From: Haematococcus lacustris | Lineage: Eukaryota; Chlorophyta; Chlorophyceae; Chlamydomonadales; Haematococcaceae | Assembly: GCA_030144725.1 (NCBI GenBank) | Contig: JASKMD010000007.1 | Location: 10,137,634 to 10,201,633, forward strand | Length of the DNA stretch: 64,000 nt | Direction of reading: 5' to 3' | Shown here: piece after piece, positions 42,927-53,089 of the stretch | Layout: the number at the start of each line of letters is the position of its first letter | Position numbering within the stretch: position 1 is the first letter of the stretch | Translations under genes and position numbers: made by a program | The notes under the pieces: generated by a model | Told to the model about the DNA's origin: nothing | Seen by the model: only the letters and a program-made list of their open reading frames with translations | The model's database searches: none

Positions 42927-44333
42927 TCACCGCTTGCGCTTGGCAGGTGTCTTGGGCAGCCCCAACCCAGCAGGTGTGGTACGCTTGCGGAGCGTGCAGC
43001 CAGGAGCCGGCGCTTGAGCCATAGCAACCTGCCCCTCGGTGGCGATTGCAGCTAGCGCCAACTGATACATGTGGCCGAAATCAGGTGATGCAAGCGGCTC
43101 TTTGCCCCACGAGCTCCGGCCCTGCTGCTGGGGTGGCTGCTGTGGGGGTGGCTGTGGGGGCGGGAGTGGCTGTGGGGGGGGCACACCAGCTGGCACAACT
43201 CTGCTGCACCCTGCTGCGGTTGTTGCTGCTGCCACCCGTTGCTGGCTTGCATGGTCCCCCACATTCACCACACCCCCCCCTACACTGCAAGCAGCTGCTG
43301 TGGCTTTGCGTGTGGATGTGGCTGGTGCCCTGGCTACGGCTGCAGCCACCTCATGCAGCCGCACCGCAGCGCGAAGCTTAGGCAGCTGCAGCGTGAAGTC
43401 TTGCACATCTATGTTGTTGAGGATGGACCGATGTGTGTGCAGGGACATATGCTCCAGGAGCGCAGGCAGCTCCATGAAGCGGCCAACTCCATGCTTCAAC
43501 AGCTGTAGTGAGGACTCCACTGGGGCATTGGAGGTGGGACAAGCCGGGAAGTACACCTCGAGGTGGAGGCGCAACCCGGTGTTGCATGGGCTGCCCTCAG
43601 CCATGGCTTGGTTGTCCTGCTCGAACTGGTGCCACGTGCAGTGAGGGATCCACACACCCGGGTCAGACTGCCATCCGTCCATGCGCAGGGCGGCACACTG
43701 CACCACCTTGGCGGCTACTTCTCTGCACGACTGCGGGTCTGACCCCCCCAGCGCAGTCATGAGGTGGGGCATGTCCAGCTGCCGTTTGCAGTGTTGCCTG
43801 TAGTACTCCTCCATGGATGTACAGTGCTGCTGCAAGTAGGTGGCCAGCTCCTGCTGTTGCTGCTCCTATTGATCGATTGATAGCTGTTGTAGCTTGCTGT
43901 GCAGCTACAACACAGTGACAGCAGACAGCTGTGACAGCAGCTGCACGTTGTTGGCCCATGGCTGATGCAGGCCCTTGCAAACCTGCTGGATGTGGCGGTA
44001 CAACTCAAAGGCATGCAAGCCTTCGTCCTTGCTGGCCCACAGAAGCTCAGGCATGAGGTATGTCTGGCCCACCACTGCCACAACGGTGATCATCAGCAGT
44101 AGATCACTGTTCTGCAGGTGCTTGCATAGCTCACGAGCCCAGGCAGGTGCCCGCCGCTGCTGGCACTCTACTACCTCAGCCACAGCCTCCCCCGCATGCC
44201 GCCGGACGGCAAGCAGTGATGAGGCAGCGGCAATGTAGCTGGCCCACCTTGTGTCACATGGTGTCTCTGGCTTTGCACCCCACCGGTCAAGCTTCAGCGT
44301 CACCCATATAATAAGCTTCCATGTCCTTGACTA
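42927..44333 (-). pseudogene. Family A transposase relative, 5'-truncated, with two in-frame TAG codons
   Basis: One minus-strand frame runs from 44330 to the TGA-class stop at 42927 and is interrupted only by TAG at 43907-43905 and another TAG 39 bases further on. The upstream part contains PCDTRWASYIAAASSLL (an Arg-Trp motif as in hAT transposases) and a helical segment. The downstream part has CTWHQFEQDN, CPTSNAPVESSLQLLKHG and VVNVGDHASQQR, which match the 3' part of the gene at 3896-6221 (VVINVGDHACQQR). It ends in a Pro/Gln-rich tail and a basic KTPAKRKR end, a possible nuclear-localisation signal. The N-terminal half is lost where R1 copy 3 begins. Both stops could be CAG-to-TAG changes. 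A ~50 bp intron with a GTGTTG donor would also remove them, but that is short and weak. Confidence 0.6.
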
Positions 44334-44715
44334 TACAGACGTGTGAGCCTCAGTGATCAAGGGTCATCCGCGTTTCTTTATACGCTACATATACGTGGGC
44401 CGTCTCCTACTAGGGCGCCCCCAACACACAGCCGACCCCTGGTGGAGGACGGCTGTAACTTTGCACTCAGTGTTATGTTAGATGATTCACAATGTAGCCA
44501 ACCCAGCCAGCTACCTTTCACCCATCCAGAATAGTTTTACACTCATTAGGCCGTGCACAGCAAAGCATCAAAGTTAGTAATTCAAACTTAAGCCGTTGCG
44601 GAGCATGCAGTCATCGCTGCGACCGCCCGCGTCCCTTAGGCTGCTCTACACGAGCATGCGCATGGGCAGCAGCAGTCGGATCGGAAAACGGTTGCGGCGA
44701 TGTGGCAATGAGCCT
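44325..44715 (+). repeat. Dispersed repeat R1, copy 3
   Basis: Begins near CTTGACTATACAGACGTGTG, like copy 1 at 19615, and ends in the CGGAAAACGGTTGCGG extension shared with copy 2. Copies 2 and 3 flank the broken transposase as direct repeats about 1.8 kb apart. Confidence 0.75.
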
Positions 44716-45406
44716 ACCTCCCCCCCATACCCAGAGGGCAATGCCACAGCTCGACCATTTGGACTTACAGCATGCTACTTACTAGATTAAGCTCATCTAC
44801 GACATTGCTACAAACGCTCATACTCAATTAAGCCGAAAGTCAGTCCCTCCCAACTGTCTTGAGTAGGGGGGGTATCCCGTACACTGAGTTAATTTCTCGC
44901 TGACGTAGCGGACTGATGATCGAAGCTACTAAGCTACACTTTTCGTTTCGCTGACTACGCCCTTTATTCGCTATAGCTATAGCATGTGTGCAGATGCGCA
45001 GCCTTCGTTTTGTCGCTACAGCGGTACAGCTTGTCGCTAAAGCGGTTTCGGACATCACCACCGACACATGTGGTTCGGTCCACGGTGCTAACACCTGCCG
45101 TCAAATGCACTCCCTCTCCGCACCATGTGCCCTCCCATCGGGCCCGACTCGCACCCTATGGCAAGGCAATGCCTCTACATTCCATAACAACCCCCCATGG
45201 CACCACCCCCCCATATTGGGCAGTCCATCCCAATGCTCCATGATGAGGCTGCAAAGCCGCTCGATGCCAACACTCAGGCAAATTAGTAACAGCATTTTTG
45301 AGATTCGGAGCCTCGGACTTGGTACATAGTCAAATGAAGGCATTGTAAGATTGGGGGTTGAAACTAAAATTCGTGATTTTGTGCGGTTGGTGAGATACGG
45401 CCATGC
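44716..45406. other. No confident gene; possible exon remnant on the minus strand
   Basis: A minus-strand stretch at about 45300-45105 reads LICLSVGIERLCSLIMEHWD and onwards without stops and has protein-like composition, but no relative or splice context was recognised. Confidence 0.3.
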
Positions 45407-45995
45407 TACAGTACTGTAGGTGTCTACAGTACTGTCGGGGTACCTCGCGAGTACACGAACAGTACTGTAGACACCTACAGTACTGTAGGCACCTACAGTA
45501 CTGTAGGTGTCTACAGTACTGTCGGGGTACCTCGAGAGACCACTTACAGTACTGTAGGTATCTACAGTACTGTAGACATCTACAGTACTGTAGACATCTA
45601 CAGTACTGTAGGTACCTCGAGGTACCTCGAGAGACCATTTACAGTACTGTAGACATCTACAATACTGTAGACATCTACAGTACTGTAGACATCTACAGTA
45701 CTGTAGGTACCTCGAGGTACCTCGAGAGACCATTTACGGTACTGTAGACATCTACAGTACTGTAGACATCTACAGTGCTGTAGACATCTACAGTACTGTA
45801 GACATCTACAGTATTGTAGGTACCTCGAGGTACCTCGAGAGACCATTAATAGTACTGTAGACCTCTACAGTACTGTAGACCTCTACAGTACTGTAGACAT
45901 CTACAGTACTGTAGACATCTACAGTACTGTAGACATCTACAGTACTGTAGGTACCTCGAGGTACCTCGAGAGACCACTTACAGTACTGTAGGCTT
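45407..45995 (+). repeat. Palindromic satellite, second array
   Basis: Same CTACAGTACTGTAG and GGTACCTCGAGGTACC palindromes as 12402-13283, with spacers in the reverse-complement order, consistent with membership of an inverted arm. A few units carry single changes (CTACAATACTG, GTACGGTACTG). Confidence 0.92.
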
Positions 45996-46004
45996 TAAGC
46001 ACTT

Positions 46005-46660
46005 AGAAAAATTCTGAACATCTCACTTGCATTCAAGGCATCCGTCCATCGTGTAGCCGGTATTGCAGCGATGGCATCGCACGAGGTTACCCATACTCGC
46101 AGCCGCATCTAGCCCATACTCGCAGCCACATACTCGGCAATCAACCTCGCGGCCACACAGCTGGTCCACAGATGGCATCGCACGAGGTTACCCATACTCG
46201 CAGCCACATCTAGCCCATACTCGCAGCCACATACTCGGCAATCAACCTCGCGGCCACACAGCTGGTCCAGCAGCGCAGAAGCATACCTGTGAGGCAGCTC
46301 GGTGCGAGGATCTCACCTCGCAGCCCACCTCGCAGCCATTTTCCTCGCAGCCAGCCTCGCAGCCAGTTTCGCAGCCAGCCTCGCAGCCAGCCTCGCAGCC
46401 AGCATCGCAGCTAGCCTCGCGGCCAGTTTCCTCGCAACGATTCTCCGCAATGAATCGCAAGCATTGATGCACCAACGCAAGGCTGGTGCAACGTGTTGTG
46501 AGCAGCGAAGAGGCCAGACGGACTATGGTAAGAGCTTAGGACCAAGGTAAGAGCTTAGAAGGAGCTAGCATTGCGCAGCATAGCCCTTAGTATCCAGCCT
46601 AACCGCTACCACACCTGGTTGCTGCAGGTCTTACAATCACGCCTAGTACCCCCCTGATTA
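46005..46660 (+). repeat. CTCGCAGCC-repeat segment of the right arm
   Basis: Reverse complement of 11640-12330: two ~100 bp direct copies rich in CATACTCGCAGCCACAT, then CTCGCAGCCAGC 12-mers. It contains more tandem copies of some words than the left arm and fewer of others. The frame through it is Ser/Gln/Pro repeats; not called as a gene. Confidence 0.75.
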
Positions 46661-46684
46661 CCACCCCCTCCCAGTCCCCCTCAC

Positions 46685-46730
46685 CACCACCACCACCACC
46701 ACCACCACCACCACCACCACCACCACCATT
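46685..46730 (+). repeat. CCA trinucleotide run
   Basis: About 14 CCA/CAC units, the counterpart of the GGT run at 11566-11600. Confidence 0.9.
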
Positions 46731-46788
46731 TCATCACCTCTCACAACGTTCCCACTGTTGCCTCCCTTGTGTTGCCTCCCTTGTGTTG

Positions 46789-48830
46789 CAGCCCAGCCCA
46801 GCCCAGTCCAGCCCAGCCCAGCCCAGCCCAGCCCAGCCCAGCCCAGCCCAGCCCAGCCCAGCCCAGCCCAGCCCAGCCCAGCCCAGCCCAGCCCAGCCCA
46901 GCCCAGCCCAGCCCAGCCCAGCCCAGCCCAGCCCAGCCCAGCCCAGCCCAGCCCAGCCCAGCCCAGCCCAGCCCAGCCCAGCCCAGCCCAGCCCAGCCCA
47001 GCCCAGCCCAGCCCAGCCCAGCCCAGCCCAGCCCAGCCCAGCCCAGCCCAGCCCAGCCCAGCCCAGCCCAGCCCAGCCCAGCCCAGCCCAGCCCAGCCCA
47101 GCCCAGCCCAGCCCAGCCCAGCCCAGCCCAGCCCAGCCCAGCCCAGCCCAGCCCAGCCCAGCCCAGCCCAGCCCAGCCCAGCCCAGCCCAGCCCAGCCCA
47201 GCCCAGCCCAGCCCAGCCCAGCCCAGCCCAGCCCAGCCCAGCCCAGCCCAGCCCAGCCCAGCCCAGCCCAGCCCAGCCCAGCCCAGCCCAGCCCAGCCCA
47301 GCCCAGCCCAGCCCAGCCCAGCCCAGCCCAGCCCAGCCCAGCCCAGCCCAGCCCAGCCCAGCCCAGCCCAGCCCAGCCCAGCCCAGCCCAGCCCAGCCCA
47401 GCCCAGCCCAGCCCAGCCCAGCCCAGCCCAGCCCAGCCCAGCCCAGCCCAGCCCAGCCCAGCCCAGCCCAGCCCAGCCCAGCCCAGCCCAGCCCAGCCCA
47501 GCCCAGCCCAGCCCAGCCCAGCCCAGCCCAGCCCAGCCCAGCCCAGCCCAGCCCAGCCCAGCCCAGCCCAGCCCAGCCCAGCCCAGCCCAGCCCAGCCCA
47601 GCCCAGCCCAGCCCAGCCCAGCCCAGCCCAGCCCAGCCCAGCCCAGCCCAGCCCAGCCCAGCCCAGCCCAGCCCAGCCCAGCCCAGCCCAGCCCAGCCCA
47701 GCCCAGCCCAGCCCAGCCCAGCCCAGCCCAGCCCAGCCCAGCCCAGCCCAGCCCAGCCCAGCCCAGCCCAGCCCAGCCCAGCCCAGCCCAGCCCAGCCCA
47801 GCCCAGCCCAGCCCAGCCCAGCCCAGCCCAGCCCAGCCCAGCCCAGCCCAGCCCAGCCCAGCCCAGCCCAGCCCAGCCCAGCCCAGCCCAGCCCAGCCCA
47901 GCCCAGCCCAGCCCAGCCCAGCCCAGCCCAGCCCAGCCCAGCCCAGCCCAGCCCAGCCCAGCCCAGCCCAGCCCAGCCCAGCCCAGCCCAGCCCAGCCCA
48001 GCCCAGCCCAGCCCAGCCCAGCCCAGCCCAGCCCAGCCCAGCCCAGCCCAGCCCAGCCCAGCCCAGCCCAGCCCAGCCCAGCCCAGCCCAGCCCAGCCCA
48101 GCCCAGCCCAGCCCAGCCCAGCCCAGCCCAGCCCAGCCCAGCCCAGCCCAGCCCAGCCCAGCCCAGCCCAGCCCAGCCCAGCCCAGCCCAGCCCAGCCCA
48201 GCCCAGCCCAGCCCAGCCCAGCCCAGCCCAGCCCAGCCCAGCCCAGCCCAGCCCAGCCCAGCCCAGCCCAGCCCAGCCCAGCCCAGCCCAGCCCAGCCCA
48301 GCCCAGCCCAGCCCAGCCCAGCCCAGCCCAGCCCAGCCCAGCCCAGCCCAGCCCAGCCCAGCCCAGCCCAGCCCAGCCCAGCCCAGCCCAGCCCAGCCCA
48401 GCCCAGCCCAGCCCAGCCCAGCCCAGCCCAGCCCAGCCCAGCCCAGCCCAGCCCAGCCCAGCCCAGCCCAGCCCAGCCCAGCCCAGCCCAGCCCAGCCCA
48501 GCCCAGCCCAGCCCAGCCCAGCCCAGCCCAGCCCAGCCCAGCCCAGCCCAGCCCAGCCCAGCCCAGCCCAGCCCAGCCCAGCCCAGCCCAGCCCAGCCCA
48601 GCCCAGCCCAGCCCAGCCCAGCCCAGCCCAGCCCAGCCCAGCCCAGCCCAGCCCAGCCCAGCCCAGCCCAGCCCAGCCCAGCCCAGCCCAGCCCAGCCCA
48701 GCCCAGCCCAGCCCAGCCCAGCCCAGCCCAGCCCAGCCCAGCCCAGCCCAGCCCAGCCCAGCCCAGCCCAGCCCAGCCCAGCCCAGCCCAGCCCAGCCCA
48801 GCCCAGCCCAGCCCAGCCCAGCCCAGCCCA
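46789..48830 (+). repeat. AGCCC pentanucleotide array, about 405 copies, almost perfect
   Basis: Just over 2 kb of uninterrupted CCCAG units; the only visible variant is one CCAGT unit near the left edge. It is the inverted counterpart of the GGGCT array at 10346-11518 but nearly twice as long and without its extra-G variants. Open in all six frames (false ORFs up to 785 codons). Confidence 0.97.
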
Positions 48831-50425
48831 ACCCTACTCTCCCACACTGCTCTACATCTCCCTACTCTATTGGTGAGTGCATCCGGTACCCATGTCCAAT
48901 GTTTGCTTCCGTTGACAAATCGTCACACCGTTGCCGCAGGTCTTGTGCGCCTACACCTGAGACTATCAATGCCCCCCCCACTTCTCTCGCCCTCCCCATG
49001 GACCTCCCCTTCCCTTCCCTCCCCTTCCTCCCCTTCCTCCCACACACATATACACCACACCCCAGCAAAAGGTGAGTGCAGGTATGTGGCAACCTGTACC
49101 CACCTTAACCGCTAGCATGCCCCTTGTCCCGCTGCAGGATTGATCGTCACACCCTTCCCCATCCCCTTTTCCTCCCCTTTCCCGCGCCCACCACCAACGC
49201 CCAGCTTGTCGTCCCTCCACTTCCACCTCTACCCACCCCCCACTTCCCCCCTCCCCGTCACCTCTCCCCTGACATCCCAGCAGCCAGGAGAAAGCCCACC
49301 CCACCCACCCTCTTCCCACCCCTCCCTTCCCCCTCTCCCTCCCTCTCCCCTCCCATACTTGTCAAGCCTCCTCTTCCCCTCTCCCACCCTTCGATTGACG
49401 TGGCATCGCAACCCCCACCTCACCCCACCTTCCCTTCCCTACACCCTACACTCCCCACCGCAGTCCCACCCCACTGGCGCATGGGATATGTTGCCTGGTG
49501 TGAGCAGGTAGGAGGCCAGGAGGACCTAAAAGGTAAGGCCACGGTGATAGCTAACACAGTGCCCAGCCTGGTCACCCTACCTCATGTGCACGCCCCTTGG
49601 TTGCAGGTCTAGTGGGCACCTCCCTTCCACTTCCCTTTCCCCTACACAACCACCCCCTCCCAATTCATCCTCCCCCGCCCCCGCCCCCGCCCCCGCCCCC
49701 GCCCCCGCCCCCGCCCCCGCCCCCGCCCCCGCCCCCGCCCCCGCCCCCGCCCCCGCCCCCGCCCCCGCCCCCGCCCCCGCCCCCGCCCCCGCCCCCGCCC
49801 CCGCCCCCGCCCCCGCCCCCGCCCCCGCCCCCGCCCCCGCCCCCGCCCCCGCCCCCGCCCCCGCCCCCGCCCCCGCCCCCGCCCCCGCCCCCGCCCCCGC
49901 CCCCGCCCCCGCCCCCGCCCCCGCCCCCGCCCCCGCCCCCGCCCCCGCCCCCGCCCCCGCCCCCGCCCCCGCCCCCGCCCCCGCCCCCGCCCCCGCCCCC
50001 GCCCCCGCCCCCGCCCCCGCCCCCGCCCCCGCCCCCGCCCCCGCCCCCGCCCCCGCCCCCGCCCCCGCCCCCGCCCCCGCCCCCGCCCCCGCCCCCGCCC
50101 CCGCCCCCGCCCCCGCCCCCGCCCCCGCTCCCTCCCCTGCCCCCACCCCCACCCATGCCCCCACCCACCCCAACCCATGCCCCCAACCCATGCCCCCACC
50201 CACCCAAACCCATGCCCCCAACCCAACCCACCCCCGCCCAGCCCAACCCGGTTGAGCCTCCCGCCTCCCCACCTCCCGCCTCCCTGCCTCCCGCCTCCCC
50301 GTCTCCCGCCTCCCTGCCTCCCACCTCCCGCCTTCCACATCTACCCCCCCTCCCCGCCTTCACTCTTCCACTCCCCCCCCTTCCTAGCAGCAGTCATCAA
50401 GCAGCCAAAAGGTAGGTAGGTGCTA
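48831..50425 (+). repeat. C-rich segment of the right arm with splice-like modules
   Basis: Reverse complement of 9066-10345. It contains CCGCAG|GTCTTG at about 48938, AAAAG|GTGAGTGC at about 49070, CGCTGCAG|GATTG at about 49137, GAGCAG|GTAGGAGG at about 49506, GGTTGCAG|GTCTAG at about 49605 and AAAAG|GTAGGTAGG at about 50410. Acceptor-like and donor-like sites thus alternate around pyrimidine-rich blocks. Conservation between the arms shows the arrangement predates the duplication. Confidence 0.65.
49674..50128 (+). repeat. CCCCCG hexanucleotide array, about 75 copies
   Basis: A perfect CCCCCG array of about 455 bp; the G-rich strand could form G-quadruplexes. The left arm has only about 50 bp of the equivalent GGGGGC run (9363-9415). 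Confidence 0.97.
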
Positions 50426-50444
50426 CAGTGCCCCTACTATATCT

Positions 50445-50890
50445 GCTGCTGCTGCCACTGCTGCTGCTGCTGCTGCTGCTGCTGCGCCCCTGCTGCTGCT
50501 GCTGCTGCCCCCCTACTGCTGCTGCTGCCCCCCTGCTGCTGCTGCTGCTGCTGCCCTCTGCTGCTGCTGCTGCCCCCCTGCTGCTGCTGCTGCCCCCCTG
50601 CTGCTGCTGCTGCTGCTGCTGCCCCCCTACTGCTGCTGCTGCTGCGCCCCTGCTGCTGCTGCTGCTGCCCCCCTGCTGCTGCTGCTGCTGCTGCTGCCCT
50701 CTGCTGCTGCTGCTGCTGCCCCCCTGCTGCTGCTGCTACCCCCCTGCTGCTGCTGCTGCTGCTGCCCCCCTACTGCTGCTGCGGCTGCGCCCCTGCTGCT
50801 GCTGCTGCGCCCATGCTGCTGCTGCTGCCCCCCTTCTGCTGCTGCTGCCCCCCCCCCCTGCTGCTGCTGCCACCCATGCTGCTGCTGCCT
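50445..50890 (+). repeat. Interrupted CTG array
   Basis: CTG runs separated by CCCCC(C)T, the inverted counterpart of 8711-9065. Passes directly into the palindromic satellite at its right end. Confidence 0.9.
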
Positions 50891-51432
50891 ACAGTACTGT
50901 AGGTGTCTACAGTACTGTAGGTATCTACAGTACTGTAGGGGTCTACAGTACTGTAGGGGTCTACAGTACTGTAGGATGTCTACAGTACTATAGGGGTCTT
51001 CAGTACTGTAGGATGTCTACAGTACTGTAGGGGTCTACAGTACTGTAGGATGTCTACAGTACTGTAGGTGTCTACAGTACTGTAGGAGTCTACAGTACTG
51101 TAGGGGTCTACAGTACTGTAGGATGTCTACAGTACTGTAGGGGTCTACAGTACTGTAGGATGTCTACAGTACTGTAGGGGTCTACAGTACTGTAGGTGTC
51201 TAAAGTACTGTAGGTGTCTACAGTACTGTAGGGGTCTACAGTACTGTAGGGGTCTACAGTACTGTAGGGGTCTACAGTACTGTAGGGGTCTACAGTACTG
51301 TAGGATGTATACAGTACTGTAGGGGTCTACAGTACTGTAGGATGTCTACAGTACTGTAGGATGTCTACAGTACTGTAGGTGTCAACAGTACTGTAGGTGT
51401 CTACAGTACTGTAGACCCCTACAGTACTGTAG
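50888..51432 (+). repeat. Palindromic satellite, third array (single palindrome type)
   Basis: About 30 units of CTACAGTACTGTAG with spacers GGGT, GTGT, GATGT. The GGTACCTCGAGGTACC palindrome is absent here, unlike the other two long arrays. Confidence 0.93.
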
Positions 51433-52134
51433 CTGCCTTCCCCCCATGCATCCTTAACCCCCATGCCCCTTTCACCCCCATGCAGGAACAACTCAATGTA
51501 GCCCAAGCTCGTTTGCTATCCCGACAGTGCTATGCAAATGCGCTGACAACAAAGCGTGCCTATGTTGCCGAGCCCAGCCCAGCCCTGCCCAGCCCTACTC
51601 AGCCTCTAGGATTCGTTACCGACCCTGAGCCTAGCCCTTGTGTTAGGAACACAAGTGGTGATGTAATGATGGAGGTTAAGAGTCATGATGTAATGATGTG
51701 AGGTTAGATGTAATGATGGATGGTTGAGGGCCAACCGCAAACAACTTTTGGGGCAATCTCTGCCGCACTCGATATTACACGGGAGGGTGCGGTGCACGAG
51801 GTTGTTGTGGATGCGGGGCATCATCAACATCCACAGCTTTGCGGGAGCTTGCAAGCCGAGGTACCCAGTACAACCGACAGAACGGACCTAGCTTGCGATA
51901 GAGACGGGCCCCGGCCTTAGACCTTACACGTATGTATGTAGCTCCCTATGGCGACCTTATTGCGTGGACACAACTTTCGGCACAAATATCCATATCGAGC
52001 TTGCGGGCCTACGCTTCGACGCCTCTCACTATTTATAGCACGCAGAAGCTGACGGTGCAATCGCGGTAGCAAATGGTGGTTTGGATGTGGAGAACAGCAT
52101 GGTACCCTATTTACAAGAGACCTTGTCAAATCTG
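51433..52134 (+). other. Possible exon (51486 to about 51600) and otherwise no gene
   Basis: After a pyrimidine tract and CATGCAG acceptor-like site the plus strand reads EQLNVAQARLLSRQCYANAL and on to VAEPSPA, with helical, protein-like composition, then AGCCC-type DNA. No downstream donor is obvious. ATGATGTAATGATGGAGGTT words repeat at 51655-51725. Rest unassigned. Confidence 0.3.
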
Positions 52135-52136
52135 AC

Positions 52137-52245
52137 CTACAGTACTGTAGATGTCTACAGTACTGTAGACACCTACAGTACTGTAGACACCTACAGTACT
52201 GTATACACCTACAGTACTGTAGACATCTACAGTACTGTAGGTACC
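52137..52245 (+). repeat. Palindromic satellite, short fourth array
   Basis: Six CTACAGTACTGTAG-type units with ATGT and ACAC spacers, ending in GGTACCTACA. Isolated from the 50.9-51.4 kb array by 700 bp. Confidence 0.9.
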
Positions 52246-52285
52246 TACACTCCAACATCTCACATACTCAGATTTTCAACAAGCG

Positions 52286-53085
52286 TCAAGTAGCGTTGGA
52301 GTCGCAAGGACAATCCGAGGCGAACCCCCCTAGGATGACGAATATCCGCACTAATTTGCCTGTGTGAAATGCGACCTCCGCAGACAACCCTTGCCGCCCA
52401 TGGTCCTCTGCCTTGCCCCACGCTGTTAGCCCCTGGTGCAATACATTGTGATAGAGATGGCTGAGGCAAGGCCAGAACATGATTGGGGCCAGGCCTTGCC
52501 GCCTGCGGGAAACGTTGACGAGGGCGACAAGCCCACCCGTGCGCCCAACATTGCTTGCAGCACTGTCCACTGTGACACTAGCCAGCAACTCCCACAGATC
52601 TGCCTCTTTCAATAGCTGCTCCAAATCATGTGCTTGTGTTGTCGCGGTGCTGTTGGGGCACTTGCGGATATCAAGCACACGACACATGCTCCTGACCTTG
52701 CTCTTACATGCTGCTAGCTCTTGTTTTGCAGCTGAAAGTTCTGCTCGGCAGCGGTGCAAAGACACTTGCAAGGCAAGCACCTTTTGCTCAGACTGCTGCA
52801 ACGCTTGCTGGGACTGGTGCAATTGCTCTTGGCACACTTGCAGGTCGGTGGCGGTGCGCATGTTCACACTCTGGCATGAGCGAAGCTGAGATCTGGCCTC
52901 TTCAAGTTCTGCCTCTGTGGCAGCCGCTGTTGACATGAGGATCTATTGTTGACGAGTTGCTGCTGCACAAGCACGTCCCTGAGCACCATTGGCCCTGATG
53001 GCCTTGGTGCGTTTGCTGACACCACCCATAAGGTAGCTGTAGTGGTGGTGGTGGTGGCGGCGGTGAGTCCTGTAGCAGTTGCCAA
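52286..53085 (-). pseudogene. Family B-like transposase fragment with coiled coil and Asp/Cys-His motifs
   Basis: The minus-strand frame 52936-52286 (216 codons) starts MSTAAATEAELEEARSQLRS, matching MSAAAATEAELDEARS in the gene at 15884-17927. Upstream the same frame continues through a stop to GGVSKRTKAIRANGAQGRAC, matching SKRIKAIKANGARGSAC there. A coiled coil (residues 1-90) is followed by TVDSAASNVGRTGG (D124) and FWPCLSHLYHNVLHQG (C157, H160), the second-Asp and Cys-x2-His pattern of RNase H-fold hAT-like transposases. The C-terminal region is missing. The stop between the two N-terminal parts marks it as degenerate. Confidence 0.55.
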
Positions 53086-53089
53086 GCAT

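Noticed and set aside
43850..43910. TAG reassigned to Gln as in some green algal lineages
   Set aside because: Other genes here terminate at TAG (the CVNH-rod gene) or avoid it in frame over 1500 codons (the giant gene); two TAGs in one decayed transposase are better explained by mutation.
46758..49115. 785-codon PSPAQ-repeat ORF and the GLGWA ORFs on the other strand
   Set aside because: A stop-free pentanucleotide array is open in all six frames. The encoded repeats reflect the unit, and there is no frame preference or conserved end.
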